A stretch of DNA of 64,000 nucleotides from an uncultured Candidatus Saccharibacteria bacterium. GTDB taxonomy: Bacteria > Patescibacteriota > Saccharimonadia > Saccharimonadales > Saccharimonadaceae. Under the pieces are notes generated by a model, which did no database searches, was not told the DNA's origin, and was given only the letters and a program-made list of their open reading frames with translations. How positions within the stretch are numbered: position 1 is the first letter of the stretch; each line of letters starts with the position of its first letter. The position numbers were made by a program, and so were the translations under genes. The stretch is taken from positions 1 through 64,000 of the forward strand of contig CAMVEA010000001.1 of NCBI GenBank assembly GCA_947166405.1, written 5' to 3'. Shown here in pieces: positions 29,080 to 38,289 of the stretch.

Positions 29080-29735
29080 TATATCACTACTCCGTTTTTA
29101 TCAATCTCTTCAACGAGCATCTGAAAAGCTGCGGCAGGGTTCTCTGCTTGCGAGATTGCAGCACCTACATTTATCACATCTAAGTCGGCATGGGCGAGGG
29201 CTCGTACGTTTGACATATTCGCTCCACCATCCCAGCCAATCTCTACTTCTGGCTTCATGTTGCGTATCAAAGGAATCTTTTCCATTTGCATCATGTCTGC
29301 TGGTGATCCTTGTACACCAAGTTGTCCAGCAAAAATCAGCACATGGTCCACCATGTCAATATAGGGCTTTACTGTGCCTGGAAAAGTCTGAGGAAGTAAT
29401 GCTAGTCCTAACTTGATGCCGGCCTCCTTCAGGGCTCGAAAAGTAGGAGTGAGATCTTCGCTAGCTTCCGCATGAAGAATACATAGTGTTGGATTCAGTT
29501 TTAGGATTGTGTCCAAATGTTGTGACGGATTCGCTGCCATGAGATGCAGATCCGCCTGCCAGTTCTTAGGCCACCACACATTAGTAACGTCAAGAGTCTG
29601 CGTCGGCGTAAAAATTCCATCTGTCACATCTATCTGTACGCGTCGTGTGAAAGAATTAATCTTCTCAATCTGTGCTCGATAATCTTGCTTGTTATCCGTT
29701 AAAATTGCCGGCACAATTACTACGGTTCTAATCAT
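29079..29735 (-). CDS. rpe: Ribulose-phosphate 3-epimerase-like protein
   Basis: 218 aa from MIRTVVIVPAIL (AAGGGA upstream); the track start at 29750 is also possible. TIM-barrel epimerase of the pentose phosphate pathway. QIDVTDGIFTPTQTL matches the metal-site HxDxMDG motif, but the first His is Gln. DLHLMAANP (second metal His) and IGWDGGAN are kept. The changed ligand makes catalysis or metal use uncertain. Overlaps rpiB by 8 bp. Confidence 0.82.
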   Translation of the reverse strand: MIRTVVIVPAILTDNKQDYRAQIEKINSFTRRVQIDVTDGIFTPTQTLDVTNVWWPKNWQADLHLMAANPSQHLDTILKLNPTLCILHAEASEDLTPTFRALKEAGIKLGLALLPQTFPGTVKPYIDMVDHVLIFAGQLGVQGSPADMMQMEKIPLIRNMKPEVEIGWDGGANMSNVRALAHADLDVINVGAAISQAENPAAAFQMLVEEIDKNGVVI

Positions 29736-30177
29736 AGTCTTCCCTTTCATCTAAGCGATTAATGCGCCGTACTCGGCGTTCAAGGCTAGTAAAGCTTGTA
29801 TGTAAGAATGTTTTCACGATTTCATACATTGCTTCGTCATCTAGGAAATGCGCAGACATACATAGAACATTAGCATCGTCATGCTCGCGAGCTAGCGTCG
29901 CTGACTCTGGATTGTCGCAATGTGCAGCACGTATACCCTTAAAACGATTAGCTTGTATCGTAACGCCATGAGCAGAATCACAAATCAGAATTCCAAATGA
30001 GCCATTATCTTCTCTGACGTCCTTTGCAACTGCAATCGCCGGATCATTAAAATCATCACCTTCCACATACTCATATGCTCCATCGTCAACTACATCATAT
30101 CCATTCTCCACCAGAAATTTTAGCAATGCCTGCTTCTTCTCTAATCCTCTATAATCCGCCCCGATATAAACTTTCAT
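29728..30177 (-). CDS. rpiB: Ribose-5-phosphate isomerase B-like protein
   Basis: 149 aa, RpiB/LacAB fold. GADYRG replaces the usual xxDHAG (active-site His changed to Tyr). ILICDSAHGVTIQANRFKGIRAAHC replaces CGTGxG, keeping the Cys. AREHDDANVLCMSA retains the conserved His. It should interconvert ribose 5-P and ribulose 5-P, though the changes leave room for another isomerase activity. Start overlaps the gap stop (TAATG). Confidence 0.83.
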   Translation of the reverse strand: MKVYIGADYRGLEKKQALLKFLVENGYDVVDDGAYEYVEGDDFNDPAIAVAKDVREDNGSFGILICDSAHGVTIQANRFKGIRAAHCDNPESATLAREHDDANVLCMSAHFLDDEAMYEIVKTFLHTSFTSLERRVRRINRLDEREDYD

Positions 30178-31181
30178 TACTTCACCTTTCCAAAATCAAC
30201 TGTGAGCTCAACTAGGCGATTCGAATATCCCCATTCATTGTCATACCAAGCAACCACCTTGGCCATGTTTCCACCTACTACATCAATTAATGGCAAATCC
30301 ACGATGCACGAATGTGGATCACCGATAAAATCAGAAGACACTAATTCCTCATCTGACACGCCAATAATCCCTTCGTAGTATGGTTCTTTTGAAACCTTCT
30401 TAAACAAAGATACTAATTCCTCCTTCGAGGTATCACGCTTTAGTATTACTGTAATATCTGATAGGGATACCACAGGAGTTGGTACGCGCACCGAAAGCCC
30501 ATTAAATCGCCCTTGCAAACTCGGTATCGTAAGCGCTGCTGCTTTTGAGGCACCAGTCGTTGTCGGCACTATGTTCTCAGCCGCCGACCTCGCTTCGCGC
30601 AAATCCTTTGCTGGAGCATCCAGAATACGTTGCGAGCCAGTATAAGAATGAACTGTCGTCATCATTGCCTTGTCGATACCAAATGTGTCTTCCAAAACCT
30701 TCATTACCGGAGCGATACTGTTGGTGGTGCAAGAAGCATTCGAGATTATTTCATCCCCCACTTCAACTACCTCTTCGTTTACGCCAAGTACTACGGTCTT
30801 TGCACCTTCGCCTTTTGCGGGTGCAGAAATCACGACCTTGCGTGCTCCTGCTTTGATATGTGCCCTCGCATCTTCAGGCTTTGTAAAGAAACCAGTCGAT
30901 TCAATCACTACATCAACTTCAAGATCTTTCCATGGTAGATTTGCAGGATCTTTCTCGGCGTACACTGGTATTTCGCGTGTATTAATAACGATAGCATTCT
31001 CTTTTGCTGTTACTTTCTTATCATAAGTTCCATAAGTAGAATCATGTTTTAAAAGATGAGCCAGGGTCTTTGCGTCTGTGATATCATTTATTGCTACCAC
31101 TTGTGCATCGTGGCGCTCTAATAATATTTTTAAAGCATTCCGACCAATCCTGCCAAATCCGTTAATTGCTACTTTTACCAT
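30177..31181 (-). CDS. gap: Glyceraldehyde-3-phosphate dehydrogenase
   Basis: 334 aa. NAD-binding AINGFGRIGRNALKILL and catalytic SNASCTTNSIAPV with downstream His (TTVHSYTGSQ). C-terminal WYDNEWGYSNRLVEL. Oxidative phosphorylation of glyceraldehyde 3-P in glycolysis. GGAGG lies 7 nt before the ATG, and a TGCTATAAT promoter sits 30 nt upstream. First gene of the gap-rpiB-rpe-pfkB-LOG operon, in which most genes overlap by 1-8 bp. Confidence 0.97.
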   Translation of the reverse strand: MVKVAINGFGRIGRNALKILLERHDAQVVAINDITDAKTLAHLLKHDSTYGTYDKKVTAKENAIVINTREIPVYAEKDPANLPWKDLEVDVVIESTGFFTKPEDARAHIKAGARKVVISAPAKGEGAKTVVLGVNEEVVEVGDEIISNASCTTNSIAPVMKVLEDTFGIDKAMMTTVHSYTGSQRILDAPAKDLREARSAAENIVPTTTGASKAAALTIPSLQGRFNGLSVRVPTPVVSLSDITVILKRDTSKEELVSLFKKVSKEPYYEGIIGVSDEELVSSDFIGDPHSCIVDLPLIDVVGGNMAKVVAWYDNEWGYSNRLVELTVDFGKVK

Positions 31182-31209
31182 TTTTACCTCCTATATTGTA
31201 CTTAAAGTT

Positions 31210-31218
31210 ATTATAGCA
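31210..31218 (-). promoter_or_regulatory. Extended -10 promoter of the gap operon
   Basis: TGCTATAAT about 29 nt before the gap ATG; here a leader with GGAGG exists, unlike the leaderless genes. Confidence 0.6.
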
Positions 31219-31355
31219 CATAGTTGCTAATTTTTTGAAAAAATAACAAAAAACCTTATCATAGCTTTTGGAATTTAATGTTTTATCCGTAAATCGTCAG
31301 TATTCCAATAATCAGTAAGAATATTAATGACGTAACTATGATAAGGTCATGTTGT

Positions 31356-31832
31356 TTATCTGGCAAAATGCGCAAATGCCCTGTTGGCTTCAGCCATACG
31401 ATGGCAATCTTCCTTTTTCTTGAAGGCTGCACCTTGCTCGTTATATGCATCGACAATTTCTGCCTCTAGTCGCTTAGCATAAGGCATACCACTACGCGCA
31501 CGTGCTGACTGCACCAGCCATGAGAAGGCAAAATGAAGTTGTCTGTGTCCAGCAATTGGGAATGGAATCTGGTAATTTGCTCCACCGACTCGGCGTGATT
31601 TTACTTCAAAATCCGGCGAGATGTTAGCAATTGCCTTTTCAAGCACCTCTACTGGATTCTCAGAATCGAGCTTCTTAGCAGCACCCTCAATTGCGCTGTA
31701 TACTGCACGCTCTGCGACTTGCTTCTTGCCGTCAAGTATTGACTTGTTAATCAATCTCTGCACTAATACTGATTGGTATTTGCGATCTGGATTGACCTTG
31801 CGTACTAAGGATTTGGTAGTTTTTCTAGGCAT
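31356..31832 (-). CDS. rpsG: 30S ribosomal protein S7
   Basis: 158 aa, standard length. Conserved PDRKYQSVLVQRLINKSILDGKK, GGANYQIPFPI and CHRMAEANRAFAHFAR. Nucleates assembly of the 30S head. Its ATG overlaps the rpsL stop (TAATG). The usual downstream fusA and tuf genes of the str operon are not here; the operon ends after rpsG. Confidence 0.96.
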   Translation of the reverse strand: MPRKTTKSLVRKVNPDRKYQSVLVQRLINKSILDGKKQVAERAVYSAIEGAAKKLDSENPVEVLEKAIANISPDFEVKSRRVGGANYQIPFPIAGHRQLHFAFSWLVQSARARSGMPYAKRLEAEIVDAYNEQGAAFKKKEDCHRMAEANRAFAHFAR

Positions 31833-32245
31833 TACTTATCCTCCTTCTTGGCGCCATATTTAGAGCGACCTTGTTTGCGACCTTGTACACCCTGCAGATC
31901 CAATGTGCCACGAACTACGTGATAACGCACACCAGGAAGATCTGGCACACGGCCACCACGCACGAGTACTACGGCATGCTCTTGCAGGTTATGTCCCTCG
32001 CCACCGATATATGCCCATACTTCTTGACCATTCGTCAAACGAACACGAGCCACCTTACGCATAGCGGAGTTTGGCTTCTTAGGTGTCTTTGTGGTTACTT
32101 TAATACATACGCCTCGCTTCAAGGGGGCAGCTTTCTCATAGCGCTTGGTCTTTAATGTGTTCACGATCGAACCAAGTGCAGGAGACTTTGACTTCTTCGC
32201 GGCCTTTTTGCGAGGTTTTCTAATCAATTGATTGATAGTTGGCAT
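31832..32245 (-). CDS. rpsL: 30S ribosomal protein S12
   Basis: 137 aa. [14 protein letters not shown] start, [20 protein letters not shown] and [20 protein letters not shown] decoding-site segments. GAGGAAA precedes the ATG. Preceded by a leader of about 145 nt with a stable hairpin. Confidence 0.97.
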   Translation of the reverse strand: MPTINQLIRKPRKKAAKKSKSPALGSIVNTLKTKRYEKAAPLKRGVCIKVTTKTPKKPNSAMRKVARVRLTNGQEVWAYIGGEGHNLQEHAVVLVRGGRVPDLPGVRYHVVRGTLDLQGVQGRKQGRSKYGAKKEDK

Positions 32246-32406
32246 TAATATTTCCTCATTTATATAATTTATTCTTGATAAACACGCTATATATGCAGTT
32301 TTTTGAGCTAATAACAGCCCTCCTACCCTATATATAGTGTCTATTAATTTGCCCGTTTACTAACAGCAATCATAAACGAGCCGAAACTCTTACCTCCATT
32401 ATACCA
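32246..32406 (-). promoter_or_regulatory. Promoter and structured leader of rpsL-rpsG
   Basis: TGGTATAAT at 32398-32406 predicts a leader of about 145 nt. It contains a CTCGTTTA...TAAACGGG hairpin and a CACTATATAT...ATATATAGCGTG inverted repeat shortly before the Shine-Dalgarno. A ribosomal-protein autoregulatory leader is plausible but does not match a class I can name. Confidence 0.5.
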
Positions 32407-32483
32407 CACTCTTCTCAAAAAGTCGAGCTTGCAGCATACAATGTACACAATAGCCATTCTATGAATGGAGCTTTTCGATACGA

Positions 32484-33764
32484 CTACTTCGTGTTTGCAT
32501 CAACTAAGAAATCCAACGTCTTCTCGATCGTCAATCGATTCTTAATGTCCATCTTGACGTTTGGATTCTTAAGAGATTTCAGGGCGTCTTGCGACTTTTT
32601 ATAGACTTCGCGCAATTCAGCAAGCTTTGCATTCACGTCTTCGTCTGATACGGTGATTTTGTTCTCTACAGCCAAAGTCTGCAAAACCAATGAGGCCTTC
32701 ACGCGCTCTTCTGCAATTTTGTGCGCCTGCTCATTCCAAGAATCAAGAGTCTCACCATTCCTGTCAAGAAAATCCTCGAAGCTCATACCTTGCGAAGAAG
32801 CGTTCCGTGTCATATCATCGCGTATCAACCGAATCTGATCGTTAATCAGTACTTCTGGTGCCGGCACTTTTGACTTCTTTACTAGTGCTTTCACTAAGTC
32901 ATCTTTGAATCTTTCATTTAGTCTCTGAGTATTCTGTATTTCTAAATTATTGCGAATGTCTTCTTTGAGCTCGTCTACGGACTTAAAAGGCCCACACTTA
33001 GCAGCTAGCTTATCGTCGATGGCAGGTTTCTTAATTTCATTAACCTGTTTCACTAGTATTTCAAATACGGTGTTTGCTCCAGCAAGATCGGTTACTCCAT
33101 AATCTTTCGGAAAAGTAATTTTCAAATCAAACTTATCACCCGATTCATGGCCTACAATGCCATCTTCAAAACCCGGAATGAACGTATTAGAACCCAGCGT
33201 CAGCTTGTAATCTTTAGCGGTGCCACCACGGAATGCTTCACCATCTTTTTTGCCCACAAAATCAATTATTACCTCATCACCTGATTCTGCCGCCTTCTTG
33301 GCAACCTTCTTCTCTGCAAAAGACGTTGCGATATTATCGAGTACTTGCTTGATGTCTTTATCGGTAACCTTTGCCTCGGGCTTTTTTACTCCAAGGTCTT
33401 TGTAGTTGCCTAATTTGATTTCTGGAATAATATCAGCGGTAGCGGTATATTCTGCCATTTCGCCTGGCACGTACTTTACAACATTGACATTTGGTAGCAC
33501 CAGAGGTGACTTCTCTTCTTTACGAAATGCCTCTATTACAGTTGTGCGTACAGCGAAATCAATCGTCTCTGCATTTAGATCATTCTCGGGGATGAACTTC
33601 TTAGCTACATCTGTCGGGACTTTACCTTTGCGAAATCCTTCAACTTTCACTTCTTTGGCTAATTTTTCGAGCGCCTTCTTGGCGGCCTCTCCCAAATCTT
33701 TGGCATCAAGCGTTACCGTAAGCTCAATGCGCGAATCAGAAATCTTCTTCAACTTTGTTTTCAT
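32484..33764 (-). CDS. tig: Trigger factor
   Basis: 426 aa ribosome-associated chaperone and peptidyl-prolyl isomerase. Ribosome-binding EGFRKGKVPTDVAKKF (the GFRxGxxP signature) near residue 45. FKBP domain at about 165-245 (GDEVIIDFVGKKDGEAFRGG, FIPGFEDGIVGHESGD). Helical C-terminal chaperone arms. AGGAGTT precedes the ATG, and a TGATATAAT promoter is at 33789-33797. Confidence 0.96.
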   Translation of the reverse strand: MKTKLKKISDSRIELTVTLDAKDLGEAAKKALEKLAKEVKVEGFRKGKVPTDVAKKFIPENDLNAETIDFAVRTTVIEAFRKEEKSPLVLPNVNVVKYVPGEMAEYTATADIIPEIKLGNYKDLGVKKPEAKVTDKDIKQVLDNIATSFAEKKVAKKAAESGDEVIIDFVGKKDGEAFRGGTAKDYKLTLGSNTFIPGFEDGIVGHESGDKFDLKITFPKDYGVTDLAGANTVFEILVKQVNEIKKPAIDDKLAAKCGPFKSVDELKEDIRNNLEIQNTQRLNERFKDDLVKALVKKSKVPAPEVLINDQIRLIRDDMTRNASSQGMSFEDFLDRNGETLDSWNEQAHKIAEERVKASLVLQTLAVENKITVSDEDVNAKLAELREVYKKSQDALKSLKNPNVKMDIKNRLTIEKTLDFLVDANTK

Positions 33765-33788
33765 ATTTAACTCCTATAAATTATATAT

Positions 33789-33797
33789 ATTATATCA
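33789..33797 (-). promoter_or_regulatory. Extended -10 promoter of tig
   Basis: TGATATAAT about 25 nt before the tig ATG, just inside the 3' end region of the upstream FAD oxidase gene. Confidence 0.5.
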
Positions 33798-33799
33798 CA

Positions 33800-35386
33800 C
33801 TAGGCGACGTTTTTCGATAAACCATCGTTGCGAAAATGTGTCAATGTAAATTTAGAGCTAGCCCCCAGCTTAACATCTGGATTAAGGATATTATTGGAAT
33901 CAAATATCTTCTTGATCCTCTCGTACAAATCCTTCTCCGGTTCCAACATTTCCGGATTAGTAACTACTGCCTTAAGACGCCCTTCCGGAGTTCCACCGGT
34001 CAACGCACCACCTTGTCGATGGATTATGTAGGCTCCAGCTCGCAGAAAAGTTGCCAGTTTTTTATTGAGTTCTGGATCATCGAGCTTAAATCTCGGCCTT
34101 AAATTGTAAATCGAGGTACTATAAGAACCATACAAAGCCAAATCTAACTTCATTTTTTCGCCCAGTATTTTTAAATCATCCAAGAACTTTTCAATATTCT
34201 CTTTTGGCAAATAGAAATCAGTCAGAATCGGTATTCTTTCACCCTTCCATGTGTAATTTAAGTAACTCGACAGTGACCCGTCAAGCTCATTGAGAATCGT
34301 CTTATTATCTGGCGACTCAATAATAAACTTTGCCGTACGAGGAATCTTCTGCTTGATGGCGTTTATCTTTTTAATGCACGAATTCTGCCTTTCATCAAAA
34401 CTCACGGATACTACAAAGCCATCTTCCAGCCTCCGAATTACACCATCGAGATTTTTTCCACTATCTCGAGCCTCTTGAATGATTTTTAAATCATACAAAT
34501 CTATTGAACGCGGACTGAGATTATTTGCCAAGTCCATGTACCTAAGCGCTGATGCCAAATCCTTAAAAGTAGCAACTACGCGTACTGGCTGCTTGCGCAT
34601 TGGTATAGCCCGTAGAATTACTTCCGAAATAATCCCCAAAGTCCCCTGCGCTCCGAAAAACAAAGGAGCCAAGTCCACAGACTCTCGACGTTTGACTGAA
34701 GAAATTCCAGGATACCCAACTAAGCTCGTTCGATCAAGGCTTAGCTTCTCAATGTAATCCTCCTTCTCCTTTAGAACCTTTGAAATCTTACGATATATCT
34801 CCCCCTCAAGCGACTTTTCGACTGCCTTTTTTGCTACGGCGTATTTCTTCAGGCGTTCCGTCTGCAGGCATTCGCCATTTGCCAAAACGGCTTCGATTCG
34901 CTCGACATACTTCATTATGCCACCATACTTAGCTGAATATGAATCTTTCACGTTATTTGAAATCAACCCACCAATCGTGTCATCGTCATGCCCCCCGATT
35001 GGAATAGTAAGACCCGACACCGAAAGCGCGGTATTGAGCTCCTTCAGGGTAATGCCGGACTGCACATGAACTAATCTTTCACGCGGATCAATTTCGAGAA
35101 GCTTATTAAGCTTACTGGTTGAAACTATTATTCCTCCCGACAAATCTGCTCCACCTTCATCCAATCCCGAACCACGTGCCGTAATCGATACCGGAATGTC
35201 TTTAGCAGCAATTTGATTAAAGAAGCGCATCAGCTTCCTGATATCTTCTGTTGACTCAGGAAAAGCAACAAATCTTGGCTTCACTTTTAGCGCAGAACGA
35301 TCCGTAGAATACTCATCCAAAATTCCAGGAGCATCAAAGACATTCCCTACTATCAACTGATTTAAATATTTTGTAATCTTCCCCAT
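33800..35386 (-). CDS. FAD-binding oxidoreductase (GlcD-like)
   Basis: 528 aa. FAD_binding_4 (PCMH) domain at about 35-185: SITARGSGLDEGGADLSGGIIVSTSKLNKLLEID and PIGGHDDDTIGGLISNN. C-terminal FAD-linked oxidase domain to about 510 with NLRPRFKLDD and HRQGGALTGGTPEGRLKAVV. Relatives oxidise glycolate or lactate; no Fe-S subunit follows, so the electron acceptor is unclear. TGTTATAAT lies 10 nt before the ATG. Confidence 0.87.
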   Translation of the reverse strand: MGKITKYLNQLIVGNVFDAPGILDEYSTDRSALKVKPRFVAFPESTEDIRKLMRFFNQIAAKDIPVSITARGSGLDEGGADLSGGIIVSTSKLNKLLEIDPRERLVHVQSGITLKELNTALSVSGLTIPIGGHDDDTIGGLISNNVKDSYSAKYGGIMKYVERIEAVLANGECLQTERLKKYAVAKKAVEKSLEGEIYRKISKVLKEKEDYIEKLSLDRTSLVGYPGISSVKRRESVDLAPLFFGAQGTLGIISEVILRAIPMRKQPVRVVATFKDLASALRYMDLANNLSPRSIDLYDLKIIQEARDSGKNLDGVIRRLEDGFVVSVSFDERQNSCIKKINAIKQKIPRTAKFIIESPDNKTILNELDGSLSSYLNYTWKGERIPILTDFYLPKENIEKFLDDLKILGEKMKLDLALYGSYSTSIYNLRPRFKLDDPELNKKLATFLRAGAYIIHRQGGALTGGTPEGRLKAVVTNPEMLEPEKDLYERIKKIFDSNNILNPDVKLGASSKFTLTHFRNDGLSKNVA

Positions 35387-35443
35387 CCTGCTAATGATTA
35401 TAACATACTTTTATAATTTGTAATTATTATTTTTTCTTGTTTT

Positions 35444-35662
35444 CTAACTCGTCGATTTTTCCGATTTCAGTTTTGACTCATCCGTCTTCCTAAAAATCAA
35501 ATCAATCTCTAGCGTCTTCCCACTCGGCCCAAACAATACTGGTACGAAACCTAGGTATTCCATATTCTTTTTTATGATATATTCCTCGATAATCTCACGA
35601 TGTTCTTTAAGATTAGCGTTGATGAGTTTATTATTGGCGTATTTAAGTCTTACAAATTCCAT
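35444..35662 (-). CDS. Small unknown protein (72 aa)
   Basis: MEFVRLKYANNKLINANLKEHREIIEEYIIKKNMEYLGFVPVLFGPSGKTLEIDLIF with a polar tail. AAGGAG precedes the ATG. No family recognised. It starts 32 bp after the DUF2130 gene on the same strand and may be cotranscribed with it. Confidence 0.55.
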   Translation of the reverse strand: MEFVRLKYANNKLINANLKEHREIIEEYIIKKNMEYLGFVPVLFGPSGKTLEIDLIFRKTDESKLKSEKSTS

Positions 35663-35694
35663 AAATCTCCTTAGTTTTATTGTATCATATTTTG

Positions 35695-36990
35695 TTAATC
35701 TTTGTCGTATTTGAGCTCTTCGAATTTTGCTGACATTGTAGGATTCCCACGAGTCAATCGCTTTACTGTCAAATCCTCAAGTTTATTATTAGCGGTTCCG
35801 AAGTTTTTAATCGTTTTAATCAGTGCCTCTTTAGTATCTTCAAGATACTTTATGCTCTTATCGATATCCTCAATCGCTTTATTAAAATTCTTAGTTGCAC
35901 GCTCAGAATTAAGCGCAAAACTATTCTTAAAATCATTTAGCTTATTCTCAAAATTCGTCACATCAATATTCTGGTTGCGCACCAAGGCTAACTCTCGCTT
36001 ATACTCCAATGCATTTCGCGCCGTATTGGCAATCAGCCCAATCAAAGTCAAGAAGAACTGTGGGCGTATCACAAACATATTTGGATACTCGTATGATACA
36101 TCTACAATTCCCCGATTATAGAACTCGTTGTCTGCCTCAAGCATAGATACAAGCACTGCGTACTCGCAGCCTTTTTCGTTGCGGTCTTTGTCAAGCTCCT
36201 TGAAGAAATGCTCGTTCTTGTGCTTTGTCGCTGTCGTGTCGTTCTCGTTTTTCATTTCAAACATAATCGATACAATCTCGACACCTTCCTCATCGAAATC
36301 TCGGAAGATAAAATCGCCCTTCGAGCCACTTGCTGATACGGTATTATCCTTACCAAACTCCGCCCGCGGAAAAGCCGTAGCGCGTATAGCATTAAATTCG
36401 TTTTGGCAATGTTGCTCCAATGACTCCCCAACCATTTTGGTGGACAGTCTCGACTTCATATCCTTGAGCCGCTCAATCGCGTCCTCGCGGTCACGAATCT
36501 GCTGTTCGTAGTTCTGGCGCAGCATCAATTCACGCGACTCGCTCAGCTCTTCCGCCGTGTTTAGCTCGTTTTGTAGTCTGTCACGTTCGGAAGTAATGGC
36601 GGCCACCGCTTCAGTTACTGCGAGCTTCTTGTCGGCGTCCGAGCTTACCAATTTAGCATTAAGCTCTGCTATTTTGCCTTGCAATTTCGTTTTCTCTTCC
36701 GCAAAGTCCTCGGTGAGCTTCATGCGCATTTTGTTCACATCAGAATCCAGCTGCGACTTTAGCTTCACCACTTCCTGCTCTTTAACACTCAGCTGTCTCT
36801 CATACTCGGACTTTACACTTAGTCTCGCGTTCTTCACCGCTTGTTCATTTGCTTCTTGTATTGCGTGCAGGCGCGCTTCCAGCTCGCTATTAAACTCGCT
36901 ATTTCTAACTTGATTCTGTATTTCAGCATAGCTTGCCTCGTCAATCGTAAAAACTTTCTCACAGTTTGGACATTTTATTTCATGTTTCAT
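35695..36990 (-). CDS. DUF2130 coiled-coil protein
   Basis: 431 aa. N-terminal zinc-ribbon-like half site (IKCPNCEKVFTIDE). A coiled coil of about 150 residues rich in Glu/Lys/Ala. The DUF2130 domain from about 185 contains GSKGDFIFRDFDEEGVEIVSIMFEMKNE and KHKNEHFFKELDKDRNEKGCEYAVLVSMLE. The E-x-K pattern recalls PD-(D/E)xK nucleases, but DUF2130 function is not established. AAAGGAG lies 7 nt before the ATG. Confidence 0.87.
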   Translation of the reverse strand: MKHEIKCPNCEKVFTIDEASYAEIQNQVRNSEFNSELEARLHAIQEANEQAVKNARLSVKSEYERQLSVKEQEVVKLKSQLDSDVNKMRMKLTEDFAEEKTKLQGKIAELNAKLVSSDADKKLAVTEAVAAITSERDRLQNELNTAEELSESRELMLRQNYEQQIRDREDAIERLKDMKSRLSTKMVGESLEQHCQNEFNAIRATAFPRAEFGKDNTVSASGSKGDFIFRDFDEEGVEIVSIMFEMKNENDTTATKHKNEHFFKELDKDRNEKGCEYAVLVSMLEADNEFYNRGIVDVSYEYPNMFVIRPQFFLTLIGLIANTARNALEYKRELALVRNQNIDVTNFENKLNDFKNSFALNSERATKNFNKAIEDIDKSIKYLEDTKEALIKTIKNFGTANNKLEDLTVKRLTRGNPTMSAKFEELKYDKD

Positions 36991-37107
36991 TCTTTTGCTC
37001 CTTTAATAAGTTTACTATTTCCTCCATAGCTCTATTTATTCAACGCTCCATCCATATTCGATGACGTCATATGTTACATCTTCAATAATCCTATTATACA
37101 CCAATCG

Positions 37108-37116
37108 TGATATAAT
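37108..37116 (+). promoter_or_regulatory. Extended -10 promoter of the desulfurase/IscU operon
   Basis: TGATATAAT, 9 nt, ATG. Short leader without a Shine-Dalgarno. Confidence 0.55.
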
Positions 37117-37125
37117 ACATACAAT

Positions 37126-38289
37126 ATGGTCTATCTGGATTACGCAGCGACTGCTCCTCTATTGCCAGAGGTGCTGAATAAAATGCACGAAGCGGAAGTG
37201 CAGTTTTTTGCCAATGCGTCAGCACTCCATACCCCAGGACACTTAGCCATGAACGAAATCGAACACACAAGGGAGCTCCTCGCTCGCCTTATCGGTGCCT
37301 CCCCAGACGAAATCATCTTCACTTCTGGTGCCAGTGAGTCCAACAATACCGTCATTAGGACCTTCGAAGGGTGCGACATTGAAACGTCTCCTCTCGAGCA
37401 CCACTCTATTATTGAGGCGGCAGCCAAATATCGCGGCACTCATCACCCCAAGCTTTACTCATACATGCTCGCCAACAACGAGACCGGCGAAATCCTCGAT
37501 TTATCACCAATTATTGCTAGAGCGAAGCAAGCTCAAGCCCCTCACGATAGCCCACTTTTCGAGCCAATGACTGAGTGGGGTAAGCCTCTCGTGACTGACC
37601 GCCGTGGCGCCTACGTTCATTCCGATTTGACCCAAGCGCTCGGCAAGATTCCTATCGATGTGCATAGTCTCGGACTCGATTACGCCACATTTAGCGCTCA
37701 TAAAATCGGCGGCCCTATCGGCATCGGTGCCCTTTATGTTAAGAAAGGCGTCCCTTTTACGCCGCTCATTATTGGCGGCAATCAAGAACACAAGCGTCGT
37801 GGCGGCACCTATAACACTCCAGCCATCGTTGGATTTGGTGCCGCACTTGAACACCTACTCGTTAGCGACACTTGTAAGGAATATAGCAAGCGCGTAGCAA
37901 ATCTCCGAAACCATCTCGCTCAAGCGATACTAAATACTATCCCAGGCAGTAGCCTCAACACCGATCTTGCTCCAGGAAAATCCCTTCCTAACATTCTCAA
38001 TGTCTCCTTCCAGGCCGCCGAGGGTGAGTCCATCCAACTCTACCTCGATGCCGAAGGCATTATCGTCTCTACTGGTTCTGCCTGTGCCGCTGGTGACACA
38101 AAGCCCAGTCATGTCCTCATGGCCAAGACTGGCGATGCCGAAGTCGCCCACTCATCAATTCGCTTTTCGTTTGGCCTTGAGAGTACCAAGCAGGATGTCG
38201 ACAAAGTCATGGCAGTTCTGCCCGATATTATCAAGCGCCTACAATTAATTAGTACTGTCAAAATGGAGGACAAATCATGTCAAATCTAG
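37126..38289 (+). CDS. Cysteine desulfurase (IscS/NifS family)
   Basis: 387 aa PLP enzyme that moves sulfur from cysteine to a persulfide. N-terminal YLDYAATAPLLPEV, GASESNNTVI, PLP lysine in FSAHKIGGPIGIGALYV, and catalytic Cys loop VSTGSACAAGDTKPSH. An extra segment of about 25 residues (APHDSPLFEPMTEWGKPLVTDRRG) interrupts the normally short stretch before VHSDLTQALGKIPID. At DNA level it carries nested inverted repeats (TCACGA..CCCACT...AGTGGG..TCGTGA, 37542-37594). Overlaps the IscU-like gene by 13 bp, so sulfur is probably delivered to Fe-S assembly. Confidence 0.92.
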   Translation: MVYLDYAATAPLLPEVLNKMHEAEVQFFANASALHTPGHLAMNEIEHTRELLARLIGASPDEIIFTSGASESNNTVIRTFEGCDIETSPLEHHSIIEAAAKYRGTHHPKLYSYMLANNETGEILDLSPIIARAKQAQAPHDSPLFEPMTEWGKPLVTDRRGAYVHSDLTQALGKIPIDVHSLGLDYATFSAHKIGGPIGIGALYVKKGVPFTPLIIGGNQEHKRRGGTYNTPAIVGFGAALEHLLVSDTCKEYSKRVANLRNHLAQAILNTIPGSSLNTDLAPGKSLPNILNVSFQAAEGESIQLYLDAEGIIVSTGSACAAGDTKPSHVLMAKTGDAEVAHSSIRFSFGLESTKQDVDKVMAVLPDIIKRLQLISTVKMEDKSCQI

